Source: Thermoproteota archaeon
GTDB taxonomy: Archaea; Korarchaeota; Korarchaeia; Korarchaeales; Korarchaeaceae
Reading direction: 5' to 3'
NCBI GenBank assembly: GCA_021158805.1
Contig: JAGGTZ010000122.1
Span: 1 to 9,273, forward strand
DNA length: 9,273 nucleotides
A program made the position numbers and the translations under genes. This document shows, piece by piece, positions 1 to 6,026 of the stretch (positions are counted from its first letter, which is position 1; each line of letters opens with the position of its first letter). Under the pieces are notes generated by a model. That model was not told where the DNA came from and did no database searches. It saw only the letters and a list, made by a program, of their open reading frames with translations.

Positions 1-16
1 GGGAGAATTAGGGATT

Positions 17-30
17 AAAAACCCTTTGGG
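17..30 (-). terminator. Possible weak terminator after uS5
   Basis: Just past the uS5 stop, the minus strand reads CCCAAAGGGTTTTT: a three-base-pair stem with a three-base loop, followed by five T. Archaeal termination often needs little more than a T-run. No start codon or ribosome binding site for uL30 is visible in the remaining bases, which fits an operon end or an unusually wide gap. The stem is very short and only 31 bases are available, so this is a weak call. Confidence 0.3.
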
Positions 31-31
31 A

Positions 32-673
32 TTAAGTCCTCCAGTCATAGGGAAGGGTCATTAGGAGGAGCTTCCAAAGGGCATCATATACAGCAAATGC
101 ATAATTCATCCTATTTTTGGTCTGGCCTTTTGAGAATACCCTGACATCTTGGAGGCCGCCTAGAGACAGTATAACCTTTGCTGTCTCATTACCCACTATA
201 CCGAGCTTCCTTGGGGCAGGCATTAATCTAACCCTGACGGATCCAGAGGAGCCTGTTACGGTGGCGGGAATGGAATGAGGTCTCCCACACCCACATTCCC
301 AAGACCCACAGCCCTTCCTTACCTTAACTATGTTCAGCTTCGCATTCCTTATGGCATCAGCTAGAGCTATCCTAAACTCCCTACCTTTGCCTTTTCCGAC
401 ACCAACATAGTTCATACCATCTCCTACAGCAGCAACTATCCTTAATTGAGTAAGTTCGCCAGCATCTGTCTGTCTTTGAACTCTTCTTACCTCTATTATC
501 TCCTCCTTGAGGCCAGGGACTAGTATGTCCACTATCTCTGGTTCTTGTATTGGTATTCCTCTCTTTAAAATCTCGTCTAACGTCTTTACCTTTCCTTCTG
601 CTACTAATCTTCCTACTCTGGTCTTCGGGGTCCAGGTCCTTTCCAATTCCTCATGAACTTCCTCTGGGGACAT
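32..673 (-). CDS. rps5: 30S ribosomal protein uS5 (S5)
   Basis: Small-subunit protein uS5, which sits near the decoding centre at the mRNA entry side and contributes to accuracy. The 213-residue length is usual for archaeal S5. The double-stranded-RNA-binding-like N-terminal fold covers about residues 55-118, with the glycine-rich loop VGVGKGKGREF at 90-100. The archaeal/eukaryal cysteine cluster CGSWECGCG follows (Cys122, 127, 129), then PHSIPATVTG and the C-terminal segment RVRLMPAPR. The ATG at 673 has an in-frame TAA immediately before it, so it cannot be extended. GAGGT ends only two bases before this ATG, closer than elsewhere in the operon; an upstream GGGAG or a short-leader transcript may be used instead. 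It is the last gene of the operon visible here, 40 nt after uL18. Confidence 0.97.
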   Translation of the reverse strand: MSPEEVHEELERTWTPKTRVGRLVAEGKVKTLDEILKRGIPIQEPEIVDILVPGLKEEIIEVRRVQRQTDAGELTQLRIVAAVGDGMNYVGVGKGKGREFRIALADAIRNAKLNIVKVRKGCGSWECGCGRPHSIPATVTGSSGSVRVRLMPAPRKLGIVGNETAKVILSLGGLQDVRVFSKGQTKNRMNYAFAVYDALWKLLLMTLPYDWRT

Positions 674-700
674 TTACCTCACACTCCCATCATACTTTCA

Positions 701-710
701 TCTTTATTTA
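701..710 (-). promoter_or_regulatory. TATA-like element in the uL18-uS5 gap
   Basis: The 40-nt gap is the widest inside the operon. On the minus strand it contains TTAAATAAAG at 710-701, about 30 nt upstream of the uS5 ATG. An archaeal TATA box there would place a start near 680 and give a very short leader. The element lies within an actively transcribed operon, so an internal promoter is only a possibility. Confidence 0.22.
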
Positions 711-713
711 ACC

Positions 714-1310
714 CTACTCCTCGCTCTTACCTTCTCGTATCTGAGACAGAACTAGCTCAAATGTCTCAGGGATTCTCTCCGGTTCTAAGTTATTCTTAAT
801 GTAATAGGAGAACTGTCTCTTATAGAATTCCTCATTCTCCTGCTTCAATTTAGTGGCCCAGGACGATATATGCTCTCCCTTTATCCTGTCCTCCTCGGGT
901 AGTATCTCTGGAGAGTGGGGTACCTCTATTCCTGCATCTAAAGCTCCCTTTAAAGCAGCATACAGCCTAGACCCTCTCGTCGACGGGTATCTACCTAAGT
1001 CCAATACTGCCCTCTCAATACCTGCCTCCTTGGCCCTTAGTCCCGCTAAGTACCCTGTCAGGTAGGCAGACGGGAGACTTTTACCACTATAGGGCCATCC
1101 ATATTTCCTTAGCTCCTTTGAGAAGGCGTAGGCAACTACCTCGTCACCTTCCTGCCTGAATTTAATGAATTGTACCACTATATACCTATTTGTTCTCCTT
1201 ACGACCATTCTAGGCAGTCCACTTTTTAGAATAGCAAGTCTCTTAACGTAGTCCGTCTTTCCTTCTCTTCTCCTTCTGAACTTTACCTTATACCGACCAG
1301 ATCTTGCCAT
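714..1310 (-). CDS. rpl18: 50S ribosomal protein uL18 (L18)
   Basis: Large-subunit protein uL18, which binds 5S rRNA together with uL5 in the central protuberance. The 198-residue length matches the archaeal/eukaryal form, which is much longer than the bacterial form of about 120 residues. Landmarks are the basic N terminus MARSGRYKVKFRRRREGKTDY, the core DLGRYPSTRGSRLYAALKGA at about 104-123, and the archaeal/eukaryal RIKGEHI at 142-148. The reading frame stays open upstream to 1373. I chose ATG 1310 because the protein family begins here and AAGGAGGT precedes it by five bases. That binding site is encoded by the last codons of eL19 (AAG GAG GTA TGA); the two genes are one base apart and probably translationally coupled. 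Confidence 0.96.
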   Translation of the reverse strand: MARSGRYKVKFRRRREGKTDYVKRLAILKSGLPRMVVRRTNRYIVVQFIKFRQEGDEVVAYAFSKELRKYGWPYSGKSLPSAYLTGYLAGLRAKEAGIERAVLDLGRYPSTRGSRLYAALKGALDAGIEVPHSPEILPEEDRIKGEHISSWATKLKQENEEFYKRQFSYYIKNNLEPERIPETFELVLSQIREGKSEE

Positions 1311-1311
1311 T

Positions 1312-1740
1312 TCATACCTCCTCCTTGAGTACTTCTCTCTTGACGTAAGACCTGAGGTGCGCCACACTCTCAAATTTAGCTAATCCTCTGTAAAGATCTC
1401 TATAGGTTCTAGGATCTAGAATTCCCTTCTGTTTCATGATTTTGAGCTCTCTCCTTAAGGCTCTTACCTTATTAATCCATCTCCTCTTTCTAGGTATCTT
1501 AGCGTACTTTCCTCCCTTTCTCCTACCGGGTCCCCTCCTCTTTGGTCTCTCTCTAGCCCTTGCTCGGCTTACACCTTTTTTAGGGAGTATTTCTATTGCG
1601 CCAGATTTGATAAGCCTCCTGATGTCGCTTCTAGTTATGGCCTCAGTTATCTGCTCCACCTTCTCGGGGTTTATTTTGACCCTATCAAGCCCAACACCAG
1701 CAACCTTAGCAGCAAGCCTCTTCTGATAATCTATCTTCAT
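1312..1740 (-). CDS. rpl19e: 50S ribosomal protein eL19 (L19e)
   Basis: Archaeal/eukaryal-specific large-subunit protein eL19, with no bacterial homologue at this position. It has 142 residues, close to the usual archaeal length of about 150. The N-terminal helical domain contains RLAAKVAGVGLDRVKINP (8-25). A glycine/arginine-rich linker follows at about 58-87, with RARERPKRRGPGRRKGGKYA near its start. A long C-terminal helix begins at about residue 90. The basic middle is the rRNA-penetrating extension known from this family. ATG 1740 is preceded by GGGTGAT at short spacing, and the gap to eL32 is 12 nt. It is followed by uL18 after one base. Confidence 0.97.
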   Translation of the reverse strand: MKIDYQKRLAAKVAGVGLDRVKINPEKVEQITEAITRSDIRRLIKSGAIEILPKKGVSRARARERPKRRGPGRRKGGKYAKIPRKRRWINKVRALRRELKIMKQKGILDPRTYRDLYRGLAKFESVAHLRSYVKREVLKEEV

Positions 1741-1752
1741 TTAATCACCCAT

Positions 1753-2121
1753 CTAATTAGCAAGTTTTATTCCCAACTTCGCGGCTTCCTGTCTTATCTC
1801 AGTTCTCTTTCTTTCACCAACAGTTCCCGCTATATAAGCTATTATATCTTTGCCGTGTTTCTCCACAGCATCTCTCAGGTCCTTCACATTGGATACGATA
1901 ACTGGCTTAAGGCCTGAAGGGTGCAGCCCTCTTATAATATCTGGATTCTTGTAGCCTATTGTTGGGTGTTTTGGTCTACTCTTCAGTTTTAATCTCTGCT
2001 TGTTATCTATTCCCCTCGGTTTCCTCCAACTCTTAACTGCACCTAGCTTCCAGTACCTAGCGAGGTTTAGGAAACGCGGCTTTTTCTTCTTTAACCTATT
2101 CATAAGTTCCTTGTCGACCAT
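1753..2121 (-). CDS. rpl32e: 50S ribosomal protein eL32 (L32e)
   Basis: Archaeal/eukaryal-specific large-subunit protein eL32, found between uL6 and eL19 in archaeal clusters, as here. The 122 residues cover the conserved core without the long N-terminal extension seen in some archaea. The family signature is clear: KKKKPRFLNLARYWKLG (11-27) followed by SWRKPRGIDNKQR (31-43), then HPTIGYKNP (52-60) and GLHPSGLKPV (65-74). ATG 2121 starts one base after the uL6 stop codon. GGTGAAGTGAT, made by the last uL6 codons, lies immediately upstream, so coupling to uL6 translation is likely. Confidence 0.97.
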   Translation of the reverse strand: MVDKELMNRLKKKKPRFLNLARYWKLGAVKSWRKPRGIDNKQRLKLKSRPKHPTIGYKNPDIIRGLHPSGLKPVIVSNVKDLRDAVEKHGKDIIAYIAGTVGERKRTEIRQEAAKLGIKLAN

Positions 2122-2122
2122 A

Positions 2123-2674
2123 TCACTTCACCACGTAAATACCATCCATAAATACCCTTGGATCCTTGTCCTTTATCTTAGTAGCCTGCCGTATATTGGC
2201 TGCTGTCTGACCCACGTCCTCCTTCGATATGCCTTCGATATATATTCTATCTCCCTCTACTCTGACCTTAGTATCGCCTACGATTTTAGCATACCTAGGG
2301 GCTCTCTCGCCCAAGAAGTTAGTTATCTTCACCATTTTTCTAGCTTCATCGACCTCTACTTTTATCGGAAAGTGCGCATAAACTATAACCATCTCCTTTG
2401 AGAAGCCCTCAGTTACTCCTTTCATCATATTCCTTATATGGGATGCGACTGTGTTTAGATAAGCTCTATGGAATTTCCTCTTCCCATAAACCCTAACCTT
2501 TATTGTGCCATCTCCCTTGATGATTTCGACTATCTCATCGTGGAAGGACTTTTCCAGTGTACCCTTAGGTCCCGTTACTGTGATTTTTGAGCCGGATACT
2601 TTGATATCTACTCCTTCTACTATAGGAACCTCAACCTCCTGAGCTTGTGTTATAACTCTGGGATATTTAGCCAT
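2123..2674 (-). CDS. rpl6: 50S ribosomal protein uL6 (L6)
   Basis: Large-subunit protein uL6, located near the factor-binding site and the sarcin-ricin region of 23S rRNA. The 183 residues are normal for archaeal L6. Two tandem homologous alpha/beta domains are expected. The N-terminal one contains SKITVTGPKGTLEKSF (29-44). The C-terminal one carries YIEGISKEDVGQTAANI (about 145-161) and DPRVFMDGIYVV at the end. The frame is open upstream to 2815, overlapping uS8 in another frame. The start is set at ATG 2674 because GAGGTG lies exactly six bases before it and the family begins with MAKYPR-like residues. That binding site overlaps the uS8 stop codon (TAGAGGTG). Confidence 0.97.
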   Translation of the reverse strand: MAKYPRVITQAQEVEVPIVEGVDIKVSGSKITVTGPKGTLEKSFHDEIVEIIKGDGTIKVRVYGKRKFHRAYLNTVASHIRNMMKGVTEGFSKEMVIVYAHFPIKVEVDEARKMVKITNFLGERAPRYAKIVGDTKVRVEGDRIYIEGISKEDVGQTAANIRQATKIKDKDPRVFMDGIYVVK

Positions 2675-2685
2675 AGAAATCACCT

Positions 2686-3078
2686 CTAGTAGCAGTACGC
2701 TAAGAGGACCCCTCCCAGCCCCTTCTTCTTGGCCTCCTTGTGACTCATGACTCCCTGGTTCGTGGATACAACTATTACTCCTACGTTCTCGGCCGGGAGA
2801 TACATTTTCTCCCAATGTAGGTACTCGTCCTTCTTCACCGAAAATCTAGGTTTTATCACACCAGCTTTGTTTATTCTACCTTTTAACCTCACTTTATACT
2901 TTCCAGCCCTACCATCATCTATATACTCGAATTCCTCTATATAGCCCTCCTCCTGTAGTATCCTGAGAATCCTTCCTATTAACTTAGAAGCCACATTTAT
3001 CACGGTCTCCCTCTTACCCACCCTTGAAGCATTGGTTAGAGCACTCATGGCATCCGCTAGTGGATCGAGTCTCGTCAT
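2686..3078 (-). CDS. rps8: 30S ribosomal protein uS8 (S8)
   Basis: Small-subunit protein uS8, an early assembly protein that binds helix 21 of 16S rRNA in the platform. The 130 residues match archaeal S8. The N terminus [18 protein letters not shown] (5-22) is the conserved nucleic-acid-binding start. The C-terminal signature runs through [20 protein letters not shown] (101-120) and GGVLLAYCY at the end. In bacteria S8 also represses its own operon by binding its mRNA; whether that happens here cannot be seen. ATG 3078 lies 11 nt after uS14, and the uS14 stop forms TGAGGCGAT with the next bases, a plausible binding site. Confidence 0.97.
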   Translation of the reverse strand: MTRLDPLADAMSALTNASRVGKRETVINVASKLIGRILRILQEEGYIEEFEYIDDGRAGKYKVRLKGRINKAGVIKPRFSVKKDEYLHWEKMYLPAENVGVIVVSTNQGVMSHKEAKKKGLGGVLLAYCY

Positions 3079-3089
3079 TCCTTATCGCC

Positions 3090-3254
3090 TCACTCGTATT
3101 TCTTCCACCCCATAAGAGGAGCCACTTCTAGAAAGCACTGCCTGCATAGATACAGACCGTACTTCCTGATTATACCGCGTCCTACCCTTCCACATCTCCT
3201 ACACACGTAGGCACCTTTTCCCTTGGCCCTCACTTTTCTCTTAGGTTTCGCCAT
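3090..3254 (-). CDS. rps14: 30S ribosomal protein uS14, zinc-binding form
   Basis: Small-subunit protein uS14, which sits in the 30S head. This short gene encodes 54 residues, beginning [14 protein letters not shown] and ending GWKKYE. Two CxxC pairs (Cys18/Cys21 and Cys37/Cys40) form the zinc ribbon of the archaeal/eukaryal S14 type. The segment [12 protein letters not shown] (30-41) is the family signature. ATG 3254 is preceded by GGGTGAT at five-base spacing from the GGGTG core. The gene fills the space between uL5 (13-nt gap) and uS8 (11-nt gap), its usual place in archaeal clusters. All four zinc ligands are present, so it appears intact. Confidence 0.97.
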   Translation of the reverse strand: MAKPKRKVRAKGKGAYVCRRCGRVGRGIIRKYGLYLCRQCFLEVAPLMGWKKYE

Positions 3255-3267
3255 TTGATCACCCTTA

Positions 3268-3825
3268 TCATTCAGTATCGGACACCACTTCTAGCTTTAA
3301 GTACTTTTCCGCGAAGACGATAGCTTCCTCCTTTGTTAGTCTATGCCTTCTTGGTATCTTGCTCCTCTTCACCCTTCTCTTAGCTACCCTATATCCTGCC
3401 CTTCCCATGGTGACAATGACGTCCATCCCAAAAATGCCTATGTCCGCTTTGTATCTCACTCCCGGTATCTCTATGTGTTCTTTTATTCCAAATGCGAAGT
3501 TCCCAAACTCATCAAATGAGCTAGCCTTTATCCTCCTATCTACCGCGTTAGCTATCCTGTCCAATAGTTCAACAGCTTTTTTACCCCTTACAGTAACTGT
3601 AACAGCTATTGGTTCCCTCTTCCTAATTCCAAACTCTCTAATAGTCCTTTTTGCTCTTCTTTGAACAGGTTTCTGACCTGTCAGTTCTTCTAGCACTTTA
3701 CCGGCTCTTAACAGGACCTCACCACTTTTTCCTACCGCAATATTCAATGTTACAGCCATAACCTTGGGTATGAGCATCGGATTCTTCTTCCACCTTTCTT
3801 CAACCTCAGTAAGCTCCACAACCAT
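3268..3825 (-). CDS. rpl5: 50S ribosomal protein uL5 (L5)
   Basis: Large-subunit protein uL5, which anchors 5S rRNA in the central protuberance and contacts the P-site tRNA. The 185 residues fit the family. Conserved blocks are [11 protein letters not shown] (about 25-35), the [20 protein letters not shown] region (about 49-68), [19 protein letters not shown] (about 112-130) and the segment [19 protein letters not shown] (133-151). The start ATG 3825 follows GAGGTGATTAA. The GAGGTG overlaps the eS4 stop codon (TGAGGTG), giving tight coupling over a 9-nt gap. Order and protein are typical; nothing looks damaged. Confidence 0.97.
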   Translation of the reverse strand: MVVELTEVEERWKKNPMLIPKVMAVTLNIAVGKSGEVLLRAGKVLEELTGQKPVQRRAKRTIREFGIRKREPIAVTVTVRGKKAVELLDRIANAVDRRIKASSFDEFGNFAFGIKEHIEIPGVRYKADIGIFGMDVIVTMGRAGYRVAKRRVKRSKIPRRHRLTKEEAIVFAEKYLKLEVVSDTE

Positions 3826-3834
3826 TTAATCACC

Positions 3835-4557
3835 TCATTTGACTTTTAGAGCTGGCTCCTCTTTCCCGACAATTATTATATTCTCCTTAGTCCCTCTATA
3901 CGTTAATTCAGGATTTTCTAGGTCCTGTAGCTCTATAAACTCAGCGATTTCTTTTATCCTACCAATGTGGCCTGCCATTCTCCCTCTTACCATGGCACCA
4001 ATAGTACCCAGCTCAAAGGGAAGGACTTCCTTGATCTCCTGGGAGGGGACCTCTATGAGTAACGAGTAACCCACTCGAATCGATTTAGCTAGCTCAGAAT
4101 CTGGATCTAGTAAGAAGTTCCTCGCATCGTGGGAGGATATCTGTATTTTTCCACCCCTCACGGTCCTCTTTCCTGTCACCTTGACTATCTTACTACTTGA
4201 CTCCTCCTCTGGGATCTCCACTAACTTAAGTAGCTTGTAAGGATCTGGAACAACTCTGTAATGCTTACCCATGTCAGGTATAGAGATTACATCCATCAGC
4301 CCTACTTGGAATTTGTAGTCGTATCTGGGCTTACCGTCAACCCATATCTTCTTCATGAAGATGATTCTTTTAGCCTCTCTAGCAGTGGTAGCTAGCCCTA
4401 AGATATCTCTTACTACTAGGAGTAGGGGAAATCCTCGGTCAAGTGGATGCGGGCCCGGTCTCGGCTTAACTACCCAAACCTTCTCCCTCTTAGCCACGGG
4501 CCAATATCCCGGAGCAGCCAGCCTCTTCAGATGTCTACTGCCTCCCATCTTACCCAT
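3835..4557 (-). CDS. rps4e: 30S ribosomal protein eS4 (S4e)
   Basis: Archaeal/eukaryal-specific small-subunit protein eS4, not homologous overall to bacterial S4. The 240 residues match archaeal S4e. The N-terminal region HLKRLAAPGYWPVAKREKVW (9-28), leading to KPRPGPHP, is characteristic. An S4-type RNA-binding domain covers about 43-92, including REAKRIIFMKKIWVDGK. A KOW-like segment follows at about 184-206 (GTIGAMVRGRMAGHIGRI), and the tail contains NIIIVGKEEP. ATG 4557 is used; a second in-frame ATG at 4548 is possible. The binding site GGAGTGAT is built from the last two Glu codons and stop of uL24, so initiation here depends on the end of the poly-glutamate tract. Confidence 0.96.
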   Translation of the reverse strand: MGKMGGSRHLKRLAAPGYWPVAKREKVWVVKPRPGPHPLDRGFPLLLVVRDILGLATTAREAKRIIFMKKIWVDGKPRYDYKFQVGLMDVISIPDMGKHYRVVPDPYKLLKLVEIPEEESSSKIVKVTGKRTVRGGKIQISSHDARNFLLDPDSELAKSIRVGYSLLIEVPSQEIKEVLPFELGTIGAMVRGRMAGHIGRIKEIAEFIELQDLENPELTYRGTKENIIIVGKEEPALKVK

Positions 4558-4562
4558 TTACA

Positions 4563-5009
4563 TCACTCCTCCTCTTCTTCTTCCTCCTCTTCCTCCTCTA
4601 CCTCTTCCCTTACCTCTTCCTCCTCTTCGAGCTCTTCCTCTGGGACCCCTCTTCTCTCCAATATTTCCTTTCTCCTGTCATCACCTAGATTTAGTTTAAC
4701 TATCTCGACCTTAGATGGATGTATTAGGACTGGGATCTCTGTACCATCTGCTTTCTTCCTGATGACACCTTTTACGGAGATCCTGTACTTCTCCCTATAG
4801 ACCTCTAAGACTTCACCTTCAGAGCCCCTGTAGTCGCCTCTTAGAATCCTTACTTTATCCCCTTTTCTTATTGGGAGTGACCTTATACCATATTTCTCCC
4901 TAAGAGCGTCAGAGAGATGAGCCGACATTATCTTGCCTCTGTGGTGCAGGGGTGCATTGTAAAGGTACTTTCTCTGCTTACTCGGCTTATGAGACTTAGT
5001 CCTCATCAT
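4563..5009 (-). CDS. rpl24: 50S ribosomal protein uL24 with acidic tail
   Basis: Large-subunit protein uL24, an assembly-initiating protein that lies near the polypeptide exit tunnel. It has 148 residues. The archaeal start [20 protein letters not shown] is followed by [14 protein letters not shown] and a KOW domain at about 49-76 ([18 protein letters not shown]). The frame can be opened to a GTG at 5018, but that GTG is part of the GAGGTG binding site six bases before ATG 5009, so I use 5009. The odd part is the C terminus: 21 of the last 25 residues (124-148) are glutamate, ending in eleven in a row. Many archaeal L24 proteins have some acidic tail, but this one is extreme. It overlaps neither neighbour. 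Confidence 0.95.
   Translation of the reverse strand: MMRTKSHKPSKQRKYLYNAPLHHRGKIMSAHLSDALREKYGIRSLPIRKGDKVRILRGDYRGSEGEVLEVYREKYRISVKGVIRKKADGTEIPVLIHPSKVEIVKLNLGDDRRKEILERRGVPEEELEEEEEVREEVEEEEEEEEEEE
4566..4598 (-). repeat. GAG/GAA codon repeat encoding eleven Glu
   Basis: Eleven consecutive glutamate codons, seven GAG and four GAA mixed, form an uninterrupted 33-base purine run on the coding strand at the end of uL24. Codon mixing argues against a very recent expansion of a pure triplet. Its last bases plus the stop make the GGAG-type binding site of eS4. Confidence 0.9.
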
Positions 5010-5015
5010 ATTAGA

Positions 5016-5021
5016 CACCTC
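5016..5021 (-). promoter_or_regulatory. Ribosome binding site fixing the uL24 start
   Basis: GAGGTG on the minus strand complements the archaeal 16S rRNA 3' end and stands six bases before ATG 5009. It overlaps the uL14 stop codon (TGAGGTG), which favours coupled re-initiation. It also contains the GTG that a longest-frame call would take as the start. Confidence 0.75.
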
Positions 5022-5445
5022 ACACTACCTGCGCAGAGACCGCACCTAGAGCAGGCCACCTCTCAATGGCCTCCTTGGCAATTGGTCCTCTGAATTCTGA
5101 TCCCTTTGGTGTACCATCGTCATTAACTAGAACGGCAGCATTATCCTCAAATACCACCCACTGTCCATTTTTCCTCCGGTATGGCTTCCTCTGCCTGACA
5201 ACTATAGCCTTCATCGGCTTATGCATGAGGTCATACTTCCCCCTCTTCACAACTACCGTAACCATATCGCCAACGCTCGCCGATGGTATCCGCCCCTTCC
5301 GTCCTTTATAGCCATGCACACCGATGATCATGAGTACCTTTGCTCCCGTGTTATCAGCGCATTTCAGCTTAGCCATTACGGGTAATCCTCGCGATATCTT
5401 CGGCTTTACACCTTCGACCTTCTTTCTTCTAGCTACCCTCGACAT
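5020..5445 (-). CDS. rpl14: 50S ribosomal protein uL14 (L14)
   Basis: Large-subunit protein uL14, which forms part of the intersubunit bridge surface. The 141 residues match the archaeal/eukaryal form. Landmarks are [18 protein letters not shown] (26-43) with the DNTGA signature, [20 protein letters not shown] (64-83), [13 protein letters not shown] (99-111) and the terminal block [18 protein letters not shown] (117-134). ATG 5445 is preceded by GAGG at seven-base spacing. It is the first gene of the operon here, 46 nt downstream of an unrelated gene and behind a TATA-like box. In most archaea uS17 and further ribosomal genes would come just before it. Confidence 0.97.
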   Translation of the reverse strand: MSRVARRKKVEGVKPKISRGLPVMAKLKCADNTGAKVLMIIGVHGYKGRKGRIPSASVGDMVTVVVKRGKYDLMHKPMKAIVVRQRKPYRRKNGQWVVFEDNAAVLVNDDGTPKGSEFRGPIAKEAIERWPALGAVSAQVV

Positions 5446-5476
5446 AGACCATCCTCAACACCAAGTGGGTCGACTG

Positions 5477-5486
5477 ATATAAAAAA
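5477..5486 (-). promoter_or_regulatory. Promoter (TATA box) of the ribosomal operon
   Basis: In the 46-nt gap before uL14, the minus strand reads TTTTTTATAT. An archaeal TATA box here would start transcription about 25 nt downstream, near 5455-5457, giving a leader of roughly ten bases that just includes the GAGG binding site of uL14. The six T may also serve as the U-run that ends the transcript of the upstream same-strand gene, so one short stretch could have both roles. The position fits the loss of the usual upstream ribosomal genes. Confidence 0.55.
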
Positions 5487-5491
5487 GGTAT

Positions 5492-5944
5492 CTAAGGTTC
5501 TGAGCTGGGTTCCATGATAGAGGAGCTGTCCTCCTGATTCTCAATCAGTTTATTAATCTTGTACAGGTATCTGGCGTACCTTACACTCTTTCTCGCAATT
5601 TCAAAGAGTTTACCTTTATAGATTACCATATGCCTCACTTCGGATCCTGATCCAGTTACCTTCATGGCCTCCTCTAGTGCATGGTGAAGTTGGAGACAGT
5701 GGGGGCTCCCATCCACTGTTAAAACAGTGATCTTCTCTAATTTAACTCTAGATAGTATCGAGGCCAGTTTGAGGGATATTACATTTATGTGGTCTCTCTC
5801 AGGACATGCACTGAGACAGATTGTCTCCTCGCAGATGGAATTCACTAGGTCAGGCCACTCCGCTATTAAGCAGCTTCCCACTATAACTAGCTCTCTGCGC
5901 TCCCTAAGTAATTTAGATCCCGAATTTGTGGAGAGGAGTTCCAT
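5492..5944 (-). CDS. Cys/His-rich protein of unknown function
   Basis: I do not recognise this 150-residue protein with confidence. After a short charged N terminus there is a beta-strand-like ELVIVGSC (18-25). Five cysteines follow (25, 38, 43, 47, 83); three are spaced C-x4-C-x3-C and the third starts ACPERDH. A predicted strand, VLTVDGSPHCLQLHHALEEA (74-93), carries His82, Cys83, His87 and His88. The C terminus is polar and looks disordered. The clustered Cys and His suggest a metal or iron-sulfur site in an alpha/beta fold, but this is inference. There is no signal peptide or membrane segment, so it is likely cytosolic. The frame extends to a GTG at 5959; I favour ATG 5944. The gene is divergent from the exporter genes and sits directly before the ribosomal operon. 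Confidence 0.7.
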   Translation of the reverse strand: MELLSTNSGSKLLRERRELVIVGSCLIAEWPDLVNSICEETICLSACPERDHINVISLKLASILSRVKLEKITVLTVDGSPHCLQLHHALEEAMKVTGSGSEVRHMVIYKGKLFEIARKSVRYARYLYKINKLIENQEDSSSIMEPSSEP

Positions 5945-5974
5945 CACAGGCACAGTCACCCTGAATAGGAATAG

Positions 5975-5980
5975 TTATAA
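5975..5980. promoter_or_regulatory. Shared palindromic TATA element, divergent genes
   Basis: TTATAA reads the same on both strands and lies between the divergent Cys/His gene and exporter operon. On the plus strand it predicts a start near 6003, leaving a leader of about 24 nt that contains the exporter ribosome binding site. On the minus strand it predicts a start near 5951, giving an almost leaderless transcript for ATG 5944. A second minus-strand candidate, TTTATT at about 5988-5983, cannot be excluded. Confidence 0.45.
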
Positions 5981-6014
5981 GAAATAAAGCCGAGTACAAG
6001 CCGCAAAGTCTAAC

Positions 6015-6020
6015 GAGGTG
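6015..6020 (+). promoter_or_regulatory. Ribosome binding site fixing the exporter start
   Basis: GAGGTG is followed by six bases (TTCACT) and then TTG 6027. The same spacing is seen at uL24 and uL6 in this window. It argues that the GTG inside this element is not the start codon and that the TTG is. Confidence 0.65.
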
Positions 6021-6026
6021 TTCACT

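Noticed and set aside
9..35. Direct repeat GGGATTAA at 11-18 and 28-35 as an attachment site or mobile-element end
   Set aside because: The repeat is only eight bases, with no integrase, tRNA end or transposase nearby; chance and the hairpin context explain it.
1311..1373. N-terminal extension of uL18 to 1373
   Set aside because: The extra 21 residues are out-of-frame eL19 sequence. The family start and the GGAGGT site both point to ATG 1310.
1436..1726. Plus-strand leucine-rich open frame resembling a membrane protein
   Set aside because: It is antisense to the arginine/lysine-rich eL19 gene; such codons give hydrophobic residues on the opposite strand. Similar plus-strand frames at 2000-2401, 3359-3664 and 4355-4699 are rejected for the same reason.
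2675..2815. N-terminal extension of uL6 to 2815
   Set aside because: It overlaps uS8 in another frame and does not resemble L6. GAGGTG six bases before ATG 2674 fixes the start.
4447..4800. Plus-strand serine-rich open frame with long Ser runs
   Set aside because: It is the antisense of the GAG/GAA glutamate codons of uL24 (CTC/TTC read in another frame). It overlaps uL24 and eS4 entirely and has no ribosome binding site.
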